The notes beneath the pieces were generated by a model, which did not search any database, was not told the DNA's origin, and saw only the letters and a program-made list of their open reading frames with translations. Shown here one piece after another: positions 42,927 through 51,528 of a DNA stretch of 64,000 bases; positions within the stretch are counted from its first letter, which is position 1; every line of letters starts with the position of its first letter. Both the position numbers and the translations under genes were made by a program. Source of the DNA: an uncultured Acetobacterium sp. (GTDB taxonomy: Bacteria > Bacillota > Clostridia > Eubacteriales > Eubacteriaceae); NCBI RefSeq assembly GCF_963664135.1, contig NZ_OY760905.1, positions 3,312,736 to 3,376,735 on the forward strand. The letters run 5' to 3'.

Positions 42927-44009
42927 ATGGACAATAAAAAAAAGACAGCCTGCGGAGTCAACTATGATCAATATGTACACCGTAAGGTTTTGACCATTGT
43001 AACTCTGGTGATACTGACATTGCTAACAGCCCTTTTTGCCATCTCAGCCGGTTCGGCTGACATTCCGGTTTTGGAAGTGCTCAAGGCCCTATTTGGATTT
43101 GGCGCTGCAAAAAATGTGTTGGTTACTGTCAATATCCGGTTGCCGCGAATTCTGATGGCTATTGTATCGGGCATCGGTCTGGCAGCTGCTGGTTGTGTCA
43201 TGCAAAGTATTTTAAGAAATCCACTGGCGTCGGCATCCACCTTGGGGATCTCCCAGGGGGCGTCGTTTGGAGCCGCTATTGCCATCACTTTCCTGGGTGG
43301 GGGAACAGTGATGGGAAATACCGCTGATGCCGTGACGGTAAATAACCCCTATTTAACCAGTACCTGTGCTTTTGCCGCGTCGATGTTTGTAACCTTTGTA
43401 ATTTTAGGCTTATCCAAAGCACGAAAGGCTTCCCCGGAAACCATGATTCTGGCCGGGGTCGCCCTTAGCTCGCTGTTTGCTGGAGCAACGGCGCTGCTTC
43501 AATACTTTTCCTCGGATGTGCAGATGGCTGCCATTGTTTTTTGGACTTTTGGGGATCTCGGTCGAGCCAGTATGCAAAATATCCAGGTGGCGGCGATAGT
43601 GACCATTGGAGCCATGATTTACTTCATGTTTAACTGTTGGAACTACAACGCTCTGGAATGTGGCGAACATACGGCCACCGGCCTGGGGGTCAATGTGTCC
43701 TGGGTCCGGCTGATCGGGATGACGGTGGCTTCCCTGACGGCAGCAACGATTGTATCGTTTGTAGGAATCATCAACTTTATCGGTTTGATTGCCCCCCATA
43801 TCATGCGTCGGTTTGTGGGCAATGATTACCGCTATTTATTGCCGGCATCGGCTTTAATGGGTGCCCTGATGCTGTTGATCAGCGATACCTTTGCCCGCCT
43901 GATTATTTCACCAGTCATACTGCCCATCGGAGCCATTACCTCATTCCTTGGGGCTCCGTTATTCTTATATCTGATATTTAAAGGAGTTGGTCATTATGCT
44001 GAAAATTGA
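42927..44009 (+). CDS. FecCD-family ABC transporter permease
   Basis: A 360-residue permease with about ten hydrophobic helices. It has the FecCD signatures NIRLPRILMAIVSGIGLAAAGC, LASASTLGISQGASFGA and GLIAPHIMRRFVGNDYRYLLP, which interact with the ATPase. The open frame reaches TTG 42912 but ATG 42927 is more natural. It overlaps the lipoprotein gene's end region by none and the ATPase gene by 14 bases. Confidence 0.88.
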   Translation: MDNKKKTACGVNYDQYVHRKVLTIVTLVILTLLTALFAISAGSADIPVLEVLKALFGFGAAKNVLVTVNIRLPRILMAIVSGIGLAAAGCVMQSILRNPLASASTLGISQGASFGAAIAITFLGGGTVMGNTADAVTVNNPYLTSTCAFAASMFVTFVILGLSKARKASPETMILAGVALSSLFAGATALLQYFSSDVQMAAIVFWTFGDLGRASMQNIQVAAIVTIGAMIYFMFNCWNYNALECGEHTATGLGVNVSWVRLIGMTVASLTAATIVSFVGIINFIGLIAPHIMRRFVGNDYRYLLPASALMGALMLLISDTFARLIISPVILPIGAITSFLGAPLFLYLIFKGVGHYAEN

Positions 44010-44751
44010 TGCGTTGGAATTTGGATATCGATCCAACCGAAAAATTCTGGATCACATTGAATTTGATGTTGCCAATGGAGAATGTGTGGCGATTTTAGGT
44101 AATAACGGTGCCGGAAAAAGTACCATGTTAAAGTGCTTGAATAAGATTATCTCACCCCAGAAAGGCCGGGTGGTAGTGAATGCGGTGGATATTCTCAAGC
44201 TGAACCGATTGGATATCGCCAAAAATACAGCCTATGTCGCCCAGAAAAGCGAAGGCAGTCGCATCACCGCCTATGATGCCATCTTATTAGGTCGAAAACC
44301 CTATATTAAACTGGCATCTAAAAAAGAAGACTACGAAATTGTAGAAAAGATCATCGAAAGCATGGGTCTGGAAAAATTCTCGCTGCGGTATATCGATGAG
44401 TTAAGCAGTGGTGAATTTCAAAAGGTGATGATCGCCCGGGCGCTGGCTCAGGAACCAAAGGTATTACTTCTGGATGAACCCACTAGCTGTTTGGATCTTA
44501 AGAATCAGTTGGAGGTACTGAAACTGATTCAGAATATTACCAAAGAAAAAGAAATTGCCGTTGTCATCGTGATTCACGATCTGAATTTGGCGTTGCGGTA
44601 TTGCGATCGGTTCCTCTTCCTGAAAGACAACGAGATTTTCTGTTACGGTGGAATGGATGTGATGACGTCCGAAAACATCGGTGCCGTCTACCAGGTTCCC
44701 GTCACTGTCGAATCCTATCAAAATCAGAAAGTTGTGATTCCCTTAACCTGA
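43996..44751 (+). CDS. FepC-type ABC transporter ATP-binding protein
   Basis: A 251-residue ABC ATPase: Walker A GNNGAGKST near residue 34, Q-loop AYVAQK, signature LSSGEFQK, Walker B VLLLDEPTSCLD and H-loop VIHDLNLA. The signature second residue is Ser-Ser-Gly-Glu rather than LSGGE, seen in the FepC/BtuD branch. AAGGAG precedes ATG 43996. It completes the lipoprotein-permease-ATPase importer with the FmdE gene upstream. Confidence 0.9.
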   Translation: MLKIDALEFGYRSNRKILDHIEFDVANGECVAILGNNGAGKSTMLKCLNKIISPQKGRVVVNAVDILKLNRLDIAKNTAYVAQKSEGSRITAYDAILLGRKPYIKLASKKEDYEIVEKIIESMGLEKFSLRYIDELSSGEFQKVMIARALAQEPKVLLLDEPTSCLDLKNQLEVLKLIQNITKEKEIAVVIVIHDLNLALRYCDRFLFLKDNEIFCYGGMDVMTSENIGAVYQVPVTVESYQNQKVVIPLT

Positions 44752-44760
44752 AAATACAAA

Positions 44761-44798
44761 AAAACTCTGGTTCGTTTAGTTGAACCAGCGTTTTTTTT
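44761..44798 (+). terminator. Terminator of the FmdE-importer operon
   Basis: AAAACTCTGGTTC/GAACCAGCGTTTT with an 8-base loop is followed by T8. Confidence 0.88.
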
Positions 44799-44805
44799 AT
44801 TAAAA

Positions 44806-44864
44806 GTGCAGCAAGCGGCTTTGGCGAGAAAGCTCGCTTTCGCAAACAAAGACATTTGCTGCAC
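44806..44864. repeat. Long inverted repeat with internal hairpin
   Basis: GTGCAGCAA (44806-44814) and TTGCTGCAC (44856-44864) are perfect inverted arms. Between them GCGAG (44824-44828) and CTCGC (44833-44837) can form a small hairpin. There is no T-run, and the element lies between a terminator and the next gene. It could be a regulatory or small repeat element; no copies were seen in the window. Confidence 0.5.
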
Positions 44865-44981
44865 AATCATACGAGCGTAGTGAAACGAGCGAGTTCTGAT
44901 TGCATTTGATCTAAATAATATGATTGTCGACACTGGTTAATTCTGATAGAATAAAAGAAAAAACCAAGGAGGTCTGTTCTT

Positions 44982-46313
44982 ATGTCAGCTTTCAAAAATA
45001 CAGCACCAGTCGTCTGGTTATTGATTTCCATTGCTGTGTTCATTGGTGGCATGATTATGCTGCTGGACGTTAAACTTGCCTGGGATATTATGATGATGAG
45101 CATGGCGATTATGTTGATTGTCGTGGGGATTATGTATCTGGCATCGATTTTTTTAAAAAAAGATGAAAGTAAATTTAAAGAGCTCGGGATTGGATTACTG
45201 TGTATCCTTGGCGGGATTTTTGTCTATTCCTATCCTCAGTTTCTCAAAGGTCCCTTTAGTTTTGCGGTGGGGATGTTGGGGATCATCATCGGTTGTTTTG
45301 TTTTGATCAGCAGTTTGAAACTAAAAAACGATGGAGCTCCCTGGGTATGGACCTTGTTGGTAGCTCTGGTATATATCGGACTGGGCATTGACATGGCTTT
45401 TTTTGCCACAACCGGTCGGTTATTTGGAATCATTTTTGGAATCTATCTGATCTTTTTTGCCTTTAATATTTTTGGCGATGCCTTGGTCAGTTTAATGAAG
45501 CATAATGATGGGGCTCAAAAAGCCAAGAAACACATGCGCGTAACCCTGCCATTGGTTTTTGCGGCTTTTTTACCGATGCGGATGTTAAAAAAAGTGAATG
45601 AACTGGTGGAAGAAGAACCAGATGCTTTATTGCTATTGGAAGACCACACGATTGAACGTACCACCGACATGGAGATTTTTATTCATACTAAAGAGGGCCT
45701 GATTCCGGGGATGGGGCATGTTGACGCATCCATTGGGGAGAATGTTTACAGTTATGGCAATTATGACGATTCCACCTGGAAACTGGGCGGATTTTTAGCC
45801 GATGGCGTGCTGGTTGAAATGCCCAAAGCCGAACATGTTAAACAAGCTCTGAAAGTCGAAAAGAAAATTTTGATGGGCTATGGTCTCGCATTGACCCCGG
45901 AACAAAAAAAAGGCGTCCAGAATCAATTGGACAACCTTCTTTCGCAGGTACTGCCTTGGGAGCCAAAGGCGGAACAGGCCGATAAGGGGGAAATCGAAGG
46001 CAGCCCAAAGGATTTTGAGGATGTTTCCAGTCAACTATATAACGATGCCAAAGCCAGCTTTTATAAATTTCAGCAGGGTAATGAATTTAAAACCTATTAT
46101 GCTCTGGGAACCAACTGTGTCAAGCTAGTGGATACCATTGTGGGTAAAACCGGTATCGATCTGATCAAGGTAAATGGGATTATTACCCCTGGAGCCTATC
46201 TGGATTATTTGGACCGGTTATATGATCGGGGCGATTCGATTGTAGTGTCCAGAACCTTATATCAGGATATTGAGAACAACATCGAAAAAGATGCGGCAGT
46301 CAGTCCGGCATAA
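44982..46313 (+). CDS. DUF308/HdeD-like membrane protein with a C-terminal cytosolic or extracytosolic domain
   Basis: A 443-residue protein. The first 190 residues are hydrophobic helices of HdeD/DUF308 type. After a basic turn (KKHMRVTLPLVFAAFLPMRM) a soluble part of about 240 residues begins. It has HTKEGLIPGMGHVDASIGE and, later, ALGTNCVKLVDTIVGKTG; a His in the first and a Cys after Asn in the second are arranged as in circularly permuted papain-like (YiiX/DUF4105-type) hydrolases. This catalytic reading is a hypothesis. AAGGAGG precedes ATG 44982; the gene stands alone. Confidence 0.6.
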   Translation: MSAFKNTAPVVWLLISIAVFIGGMIMLLDVKLAWDIMMMSMAIMLIVVGIMYLASIFLKKDESKFKELGIGLLCILGGIFVYSYPQFLKGPFSFAVGMLGIIIGCFVLISSLKLKNDGAPWVWTLLVALVYIGLGIDMAFFATTGRLFGIIFGIYLIFFAFNIFGDALVSLMKHNDGAQKAKKHMRVTLPLVFAAFLPMRMLKKVNELVEEEPDALLLLEDHTIERTTDMEIFIHTKEGLIPGMGHVDASIGENVYSYGNYDDSTWKLGGFLADGVLVEMPKAEHVKQALKVEKKILMGYGLALTPEQKKGVQNQLDNLLSQVLPWEPKAEQADKGEIEGSPKDFEDVSSQLYNDAKASFYKFQQGNEFKTYYALGTNCVKLVDTIVGKTGIDLIKVNGIITPGAYLDYLDRLYDRGDSIVVSRTLYQDIENNIEKDAAVSPA

Positions 46314-46339
46314 AGGTTGAAAAGCGCTGCAAATATTTC

Positions 46340-46996
46340 TTAAAGAAGCTTGAAATGATTATTATCATACTCGATAGTGCCTTCTTTTTGAAGTTTGGAA
46401 AGAACTCGGGATAAGGCACTGCGATCAACACATAAAAAATCTGCTAATTCATTACGGGTAAAGGGAATCTCAAAGGCGAGGTTTCCTTTTTTTTCGGCCT
46501 GAAGTGATAAATAGGAAAGAACCTTATCCTGAATCGATCGTCGCGACAATAACTGGTTCTTATTGCTGAGCAGGATATTCTTACGGGCGAGAATTTTTAA
46601 TAAATTCTCAATCAGGTGATTGTGAAAAACACAGGAATTAGGACAGGTATTAATAATCCGTTCGATCCCCAGAAACATGACGGTCGCGTTGGTTTTGGCT
46701 AGAACCGTCACCGGACTTTCCTTGATACCGGCGCTGGCAAAGGCTTCGCCAAAGATATGGCTGGGACTTAGTTCTGTGAGAATCGAGCGATTGCCATAAT
46801 AATCTTCCTGAATTACCTGAGCTTCTCCGGATAAGATGACCCCCACTGCAGTCACCGGTTGACCGGTTAGCAAAATGATTTCACCCCGGTCATAAGACTT
46901 TTCTTCACCACCCAGACATTGAAGCATGGCTTCAAGATTTTCATCAATGCCATCAAATAACTTTACTTTTCTTAATATATCTAAGTTTTTATTCAT
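46340..46996 (-). CDS. Crp/Fnr-family transcriptional regulator
   Basis: A 218-residue regulator with an N-terminal cyclic-nucleotide-type barrel (LLTGQPVTAVGVILSGEAQVIQED near residues 42-65, and SHIFGEAFASAG) and a C-terminal Crp winged helix (FTRNELADFLCVDRSALSRVLSKLQKEGTI). There are Cys residues in FLGIERIINTCPNSC, which could bind a cluster or haem, as in HcpR-type or CooA-type sensors; the CooA Pro2 and His77 cannot be identified. AAAGGGA precedes ATG 46996. It faces a divergent ferredoxin gene across a palindrome. Confidence 0.8.
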   Translation of the reverse strand: MNKNLDILRKVKLFDGIDENLEAMLQCLGGEEKSYDRGEIILLTGQPVTAVGVILSGEAQVIQEDYYGNRSILTELSPSHIFGEAFASAGIKESPVTVLAKTNATVMFLGIERIINTCPNSCVFHNHLIENLLKILARKNILLSNKNQLLSRRSIQDKVLSYLSLQAEKKGNLAFEIPFTRNELADFLCVDRSALSRVLSKLQKEGTIEYDNNHFKLL

Positions 46997-47009
46997 AATT
47001 TCCCTTTGT

Positions 47010-47023
47010 GTTGCATATGCAAC
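47010..47023. promoter_or_regulatory. Perfect palindrome GTTGCATATGCAAC between divergent genes
   Basis: A 14-bp perfect palindrome lies 14 bases upstream of the Crp/Fnr start and 73 bases before the ferredoxin gene. Position and symmetry fit an operator of the adjacent regulator. It shares the CATATG centre with the operator TTGACATATGTCAA-like units at 28-38 kb but not the outer bases. Confidence 0.55.
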
Positions 47024-47095
47024 AGTAGTTTTGGGTAGATTATATTATGATTGGTACAAGAAATCAATACACGATATTCCAAGGAGGAAAAAAAG

Positions 47096-47899
47096 ATGAT
47101 CCGAAAAATAATTACGATAGATGAAAAAAAATGCAATGGCTGTGGACTATGTGCAGAAGCCTGCCACGAAGGCGCCATCGGCATGGTTGATGGGGTGGCA
47201 AAATTATTAAGAGATGACTATTGTGACGGACTGGGAGATTGTTTGCCAAGCTGTCCCACCGAAGCGATTACCTTTGTCGAACGAGAAGCGGAGGCTTATG
47301 ATGAAGCGGCCGTTCTTGAAAATATGAAAAAGAAAACAGCGACACAAAAAAGTAATGAGAAAAAATCGAGCGGATGTCCGGGAACCCAGGCGAAAACAAT
47401 TACCCGTGAAGCCGCGGCAGCAGATGACGGTTTAGAACCGTTGGCCTGTGGCTGTCCTGGTTCCTCGTCTAAAGCAATTGTCAGAGAAACCGCAGTAGAA
47501 GAAAAACAGACTACCTCGGCAGCCCCAGAATCTCAATTACGACAATGGCCGGTTCAGATCAAACTGGCTCCGGTTAATGCTCCTTATTTCAATGGTGCTC
47601 ACTTGTTGATTGCGGCCGATTGTACGGCTTATGCCTACGCTGACTTTCATAATCGCTTTATCAAAAATAAAATTACCCTGATTGGCTGCCCCAAGCTGGA
47701 TGCTGTCGATTATGCGGAAAAGCTTACTGAGATATTAAAACTCAATGATATTAAAAGCGTCACCGTTGTACGAATGGAAGTTCCCTGTTGCGGAGGAATC
47801 ACGGCAGCGGTTACCACTGCTCTCCAGAATTCAGGAAAAATGATTCCCTGGCAGGTACTGACTGTCACCACCGACGGAAAAATATTAGAAAATGTATAA
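47096..47899 (+). CDS. 4Fe-4S ferredoxin-domain protein with CGxPG repeats
   Basis: A 267-residue cytoplasmic protein. The N-terminal ferredoxin domain has CNGCGLCAEACHEGAI and CDGLGDCLPSCPTEAI (residues about 12-60). A linker then holds two GCPGxxxKxIxRE segments (SSGCPGTQAK and CGCPGSSSK), and the last 100 residues have a conserved LLIAADCTAYAYADFHNRFIK and a Cys pair in VPCCGGITAAV. Proteins of this type occur with hybrid-cluster-protein regulons. AAGGAGG precedes ATG 47096. It is divergent from the Crp/Fnr gene and followed after 30 bases by a cupin gene. Confidence 0.78.
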   Translation: MIRKIITIDEKKCNGCGLCAEACHEGAIGMVDGVAKLLRDDYCDGLGDCLPSCPTEAITFVEREAEAYDEAAVLENMKKKTATQKSNEKKSSGCPGTQAKTITREAAAADDGLEPLACGCPGSSSKAIVRETAVEEKQTTSAAPESQLRQWPVQIKLAPVNAPYFNGAHLLIAADCTAYAYADFHNRFIKNKITLIGCPKLDAVDYAEKLTEILKLNDIKSVTVVRMEVPCCGGITAAVTTALQNSGKMIPWQVLTVTTDGKILENV

Positions 47900-47929
47900 A
47901 AAAGATTACAAATTAGGAGGATCCAACTT

Positions 47930-48271
47930 ATGGAAAAAAACTATTTAAAAAATATTGATGTTGCTGAGGTATTGACGCTGGTAGACCTGGTGGCATATCA
48001 AAATAATCAGATTGTCAGCAAGACTTTAGCTCAGTCATCAGCATTAAGCTTAACATTATTCGCTTTTGATAAGGGTGAAGAAATCAGTTCTCATGCATCT
48101 GATGGCGATGCAATGATTATTGCCCTTGATGGGGAGGGCGAAATTACAATTTCTGGTGAAAAATATGTCGTAAAAAAAGGTGAAACGATTGTTATGCCAG
48201 CTAATAAACCACATGCAGTTTATGCAAAAGAACAATTTAAGATGTTTTTAGTTGTCGTTTTCCCTCAATAA
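47930..48271 (+). CDS. Small cupin-domain protein
   Basis: A 113-residue single cupin barrel: SLTLFAFDKGEEISSHASDGDAMIIALDGEGEITISGEKYVVKKGE carries motif 1 (GEEISSHASDGDAM, with a His and Asp/Glu at metal positions) and MPANKPHAVYA is motif 2 with a His. It may bind a metal or a small ligand. AGGAGG precedes ATG 47930. Its ligand and role are unknown. It follows the ferredoxin-domain protein and probably shares its promoter. Confidence 0.75.
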   Translation: MEKNYLKNIDVAEVLTLVDLVAYQNNQIVSKTLAQSSALSLTLFAFDKGEEISSHASDGDAMIIALDGEGEITISGEKYVVKKGETIVMPANKPHAVYAKEQFKMFLVVVFPQ

Positions 48272-48366
48272 GAGGGAGCAAATTAAGATAAGTTGACAAA
48301 AAATAATTTCAAATTACACCCTAACCTGTAAAAATTTGTCCTGAAATTTGTTGCCTTCAAAATATG

Positions 48367-48401
48367 GTCCTATCCCAAATCTCCAGGGATAGGACTTTTT
48401 T
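48367..48401 (+). terminator. Terminator after the cupin gene
   Basis: A 10-bp perfect stem GTCCTATCCC/GGGATAGGAC with a 9-base loop, followed by T7. Confidence 0.88.
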
Positions 48402-48582
48402 TATTTGAAAATGGAACAATAGCTCGATTTAGAGATCAAAAATGAAATGCATTTTAAATTAGAATGCAATGACCGAATGACAAAAAAATACTGGTGCTAT
48501 CATAGTTTCGTAAACCTTTACAGAACTTAGAAAAAAATATTTTACAAAGGTCTTAATTTGAGCTTTAGATGATAAAGTTCTG

Positions 48583-48638
48583 TTGTAAAATCAGAATGAT
48601 TATGATATGATAGCCCTGTCGATACATATATATACAAG
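48583..48638 (+). promoter_or_regulatory. Promoter and shared element of the acsF-acsV unit
   Basis: TTGTAA (48583-48588), 17-base spacer, TATGAT (48606-48611). Five bases later begins CTGTCGATACATATATATACAAG (48616-48638), which matches the element at 52890-52912 at 19 of 23 positions. Upstream, 48402-48582 is AT-rich and contains an AAATGCATTT inverted repeat near 48440; I see no gene there. Confidence 0.55.
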
Positions 48639-48736
48639 TTGACAAAATACGAATTTTTCCTGTTGAAAAATCAGTGATAATAACATACACTGTAAAAAGA
48701 AAATTGACCGGGAAAACAATAATGGAGGAAAACATT

Positions 48737-49525
48737 ATGGCTTTTAATATTGCAGTTGCAGGTAAAGGTGGCGTTGGTAAAACAAGTCTGACCGGTATGC
48801 TTATTGAATATTTAGTTGCAGAAGGCTTAGGTCCTATCTTAGCAGTGGATGCTGATGCTAATGCAAACCTTAACGAAGTGCTGGGGGAAGAAGTAGATCT
48901 TTCCATTGGCGAAATTAAAGAAGAAGTTAATCGCGCTGAGATGGCTGGAGTGCCATTATCACCTGGCGTCACAAAATCAGATTTTTTGCAATTACGATTA
49001 AATCAGGCAGTTGCTGAAGGTAACGGTTATGATCTGCTTGTTATGGGACGTAGTCAGGGCGCTGGCTGCTACTGTTATGTTAATGGGATTTTAAAAACTC
49101 AATTGGATCTATTAGCTAAAAATTATCAATACATTATTGTCGATAATGAAGCTGGGATGGAACATTTAAGCCGAGGTACGCTGGGTAAAATTGACATGCT
49201 TATTCTTGTCAGCGACTGTTCCCGTCGTGGGATTCAGGCCGTTGGCCGTATTAAAGAGTTAGTGGCTGAACTTAAATTAAAAGTACCAGTGATTAAACTC
49301 ATTGTCAACCGCGCACCAGATGGCGTGTTAAACGAAGGAACAGCTGAAGAAATTGAAAAACAGGGTTTGGATCTGATCGGTGTTGTGCCACTGGATCAAA
49401 ATGTTTTTGAATATGACGCCTATGGCAAACCATTGGTTCAGCTTCCTGCTGATTCACCAGCTAAAGTTGCCTTGAGAGAGATTGTCAACAAATTGGAAAT
49501 CATCAAAAACGGAAAAAATAAATAA
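48737..49525 (+). CDS. cooC: CooC-type nickel-insertion ATPase of the acs cluster
   Basis: A 262-residue MinD-family P-loop protein with GKGGVGKTS (residues about 8-16), DADANANLNEVLG and DNEAGMEHLSRGT; it also has the CYCY metal-like pair (GCYCYVNG) expected in CooC/AcsF at the dimer interface. Such ATPases load nickel into CODH or ACS. ATG 48737 follows GGAGG; the open frame extends further up. A second CooC follows acsA at 58382. This copy is near AcsF by position, but which Ni enzyme it serves is not proved by sequence. Confidence 0.88.
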   Translation: MAFNIAVAGKGGVGKTSLTGMLIEYLVAEGLGPILAVDADANANLNEVLGEEVDLSIGEIKEEVNRAEMAGVPLSPGVTKSDFLQLRLNQAVAEGNGYDLLVMGRSQGAGCYCYVNGILKTQLDLLAKNYQYIIVDNEAGMEHLSRGTLGKIDMLILVSDCSRRGIQAVGRIKELVAELKLKVPVIKLIVNRAPDGVLNEGTAEEIEKQGLDLIGVVPLDQNVFEYDAYGKPLVQLPADSPAKVALREIVNKLEIIKNGKNK

Positions 49526-49531
49526 TAAAGA

Positions 49532-49555
49532 AAAGGGCTGTTTACAGCCCTTTTA
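49532..49555 (+). terminator. Hairpin between cooC and acsV
   Basis: AAAAGGGCTGT/ACAGCCCTTTT form an 11-bp stem with a TT loop. Only four T and no long U tract follow, so it may be a partial terminator or an RNA processing site that sets the level of acsV and later genes. Confidence 0.65.
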
Positions 49556-49587
49556 GACGGAAACTGCGGAAAAGGGGAGATTGTTAT

Positions 49588-51513
49588 ATGAATAAGGTAC
49601 GATTTAAAATTAAAGGTAAAAGAGCTGTTGATTTAATTGCAAGAGACGATGAAAATTTACTGGAAGCCGCAAGACGAGCTGGTGTTATGATCGACTCACC
49701 GTGTAGCGGAAACGCTACTTGCGGTAAATGTAAGGTAAAAATAGAATCTGGTCAGGTTAAAACGGAAAAAACCAGACACATTTCAGAAGAAGAAATGACC
49801 CAGGGAATCGTCCTTTCCTGTAATTCAACCATCATTGAAGATATCGAGGTGGAAGTACCTGATTTAGCGTCTTCTTTTGTAAACGAAATGCAGATTACCG
49901 ATCTATCGAACAATGAAAATAAAAACATCAAATATGTCCGTAAGAAAATGATCAAGGAAGGCATGACCAACGCCAGTCGGCTTTGGTCAGAGATCATTCA
50001 GCTGCCATGTCCCAGCATTGAAGACAACAGTGCCGATGAAGATCGGCTGAAACTATATTTTAAACAGAACTTAGGTTATGAAGATATTGCCATCAGTCTG
50101 AATGTCATTAAAAAGCTGCCAGATGCGTTTAGAAAAAATGATTTTTTAATTGAAGTAGTTTATTTGAAACGACGGGAAATAGCTGAAATATTGGATGTTA
50201 AGCCGGCAAATGATCAAAAAACGGTTTTGTATGGGATCGCTCTGGACATTGGAACAACCTCTGTTTCGGCTTGCCTGGTAGATATGAATACCAATGAGAT
50301 TTTAACAAAAGCTTCCATGGGAAACGCCCAGGTCAAATACGGAGCAGACGTTATTAATCGGATCGTCTATTCCGAAAAACCCGGTGGGTTGGAAAATCTG
50401 CGTAAGGCTATTGTCGATGAAAGCATTAACAACCTGATTGAAAAGCTGGTTAAGGCAGTCGGCATCACCAAAGAAGACATTTATGAAGTCTGTGCGGCTG
50501 GGAATACGACCATGAACCACTTATTATTGGGTGTGAATCCCGATTATCTAAGACGGGAACCCTTTATACCAGCGATTAATGATATCCCCGAAATGAAATG
50601 TGCCGAGCTGGGCATCAATGTAAACCCGGAAGGGAAAATCTATTTAGCGCCATCGGTCGCCAGCTACGTTGGTGGGGATATTACCGCCGGGGTCTTTGCG
50701 GTTCCGGTTTGGATGCGGGAAGATTTCACCATGCTGGTCGATTTAGGAACTAATGGCGAAATTGTTTTTGGGAACAAAGACTTTTTAATGACTTGTGCCT
50801 GTTCAGCTGGACCAGCCTTCGAGGGTGGCGAAATCAGCTGTGGAACTCGGGCAGTGCCAGGAGCCATCGAGCAAGTCACGATAAATGATGATGACTTAAG
50901 ACCATTTTACAATACCATCGGACATGTCAGCCCGGTGGGAATCTGCGGTTCTGGAATCATCGATTTAATCTGTGAAATGAAACGAACCGGCATTATTAAC
51001 GGTAAAGGTCGAATGGAACGGGATTTGAATCATCCCCGGATCAAATTTGATGAATACGGCATTGGCCAATATTATCTTTACTCAAAAGAACTGGATAATG
51101 GCTCAAAAGATATTTATATCACAGAAATTGACATTGACAGCTTTATTAAGGCTAAAGGGGCAGTGTTCTCTGCCATTTATATCCTGATGGAAAGCTTGGA
51201 TATGCCCATCGATGTGCTGGAAAATATTTATGTCGCCGGTGGTATTGGTACCAATCTGGACATTACCAATGCGATTGCTCTGGGAATGCTCCCTGATATA
51301 CCGGTGGAAAAGTATTTCTATATTGGCAATAGTTCGATGCAGGGATGTTATCTGGCATTGACCCTCAGCGAAGGAAAAGACAAAATTAGGGAAATATCTC
51401 AAAATATGACCTATATGGAATTAAGCGTTCACCCAACCTATATGGATGAATTTATATCAGCCTGCTTTATTCCGCATACAAACATGAAGTTATTCCCTTC
51501 TCTGGAAAACTAA
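49588..51513 (+). CDS. acsV: Reductive activator of the corrinoid/Fe-S protein (RACo)
   Basis: A 641-residue ATP-dependent activator that reduces the Co(II) form of the CoFeSP corrinoid back to active Co(I). The N-terminal [2Fe-2S] ferredoxin domain (residues 1-90) has PCSGNATCGKCKV and a later Cys in VLSCNST. The large C-terminal part is an actin-fold ATPase of the RACo/RamA family: GIALDIGTTSVSACLV, AGNTTMNHLLLG, DLGTNGEIVFG and GGIGTNLDI. GGGGAG precedes ATG 49588. Length and order match the family. Confidence 0.95.
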   Translation: MNKVRFKIKGKRAVDLIARDDENLLEAARRAGVMIDSPCSGNATCGKCKVKIESGQVKTEKTRHISEEEMTQGIVLSCNSTIIEDIEVEVPDLASSFVNEMQITDLSNNENKNIKYVRKKMIKEGMTNASRLWSEIIQLPCPSIEDNSADEDRLKLYFKQNLGYEDIAISLNVIKKLPDAFRKNDFLIEVVYLKRREIAEILDVKPANDQKTVLYGIALDIGTTSVSACLVDMNTNEILTKASMGNAQVKYGADVINRIVYSEKPGGLENLRKAIVDESINNLIEKLVKAVGITKEDIYEVCAAGNTTMNHLLLGVNPDYLRREPFIPAINDIPEMKCAELGINVNPEGKIYLAPSVASYVGGDITAGVFAVPVWMREDFTMLVDLGTNGEIVFGNKDFLMTCACSAGPAFEGGEISCGTRAVPGAIEQVTINDDDLRPFYNTIGHVSPVGICGSGIIDLICEMKRTGIINGKGRMERDLNHPRIKFDEYGIGQYYLYSKELDNGSKDIYITEIDIDSFIKAKGAVFSAIYILMESLDMPIDVLENIYVAGGIGTNLDITNAIALGMLPDIPVEKYFYIGNSSMQGCYLALTLSEGKDKIREISQNMTYMELSVHPTYMDEFISACFIPHTNMKLFPSLEN

Positions 51514-51528
51514 AATAGGAGATTATGA

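Noticed and set aside
46340..46996. Assigning the Crp/Fnr regulator as the CO sensor CooA
   Set aside because: The gene is near the CODH cluster, but the CooA haem ligands (N-terminal Pro and the key His) could not be identified, and its Cys content is different.
48565..48972. Minus-strand frame across the acs promoter and the start of cooC
   Set aside because: It overlaps the -10 region and the P-loop codons of cooC; no ribosome site or motif supports it.
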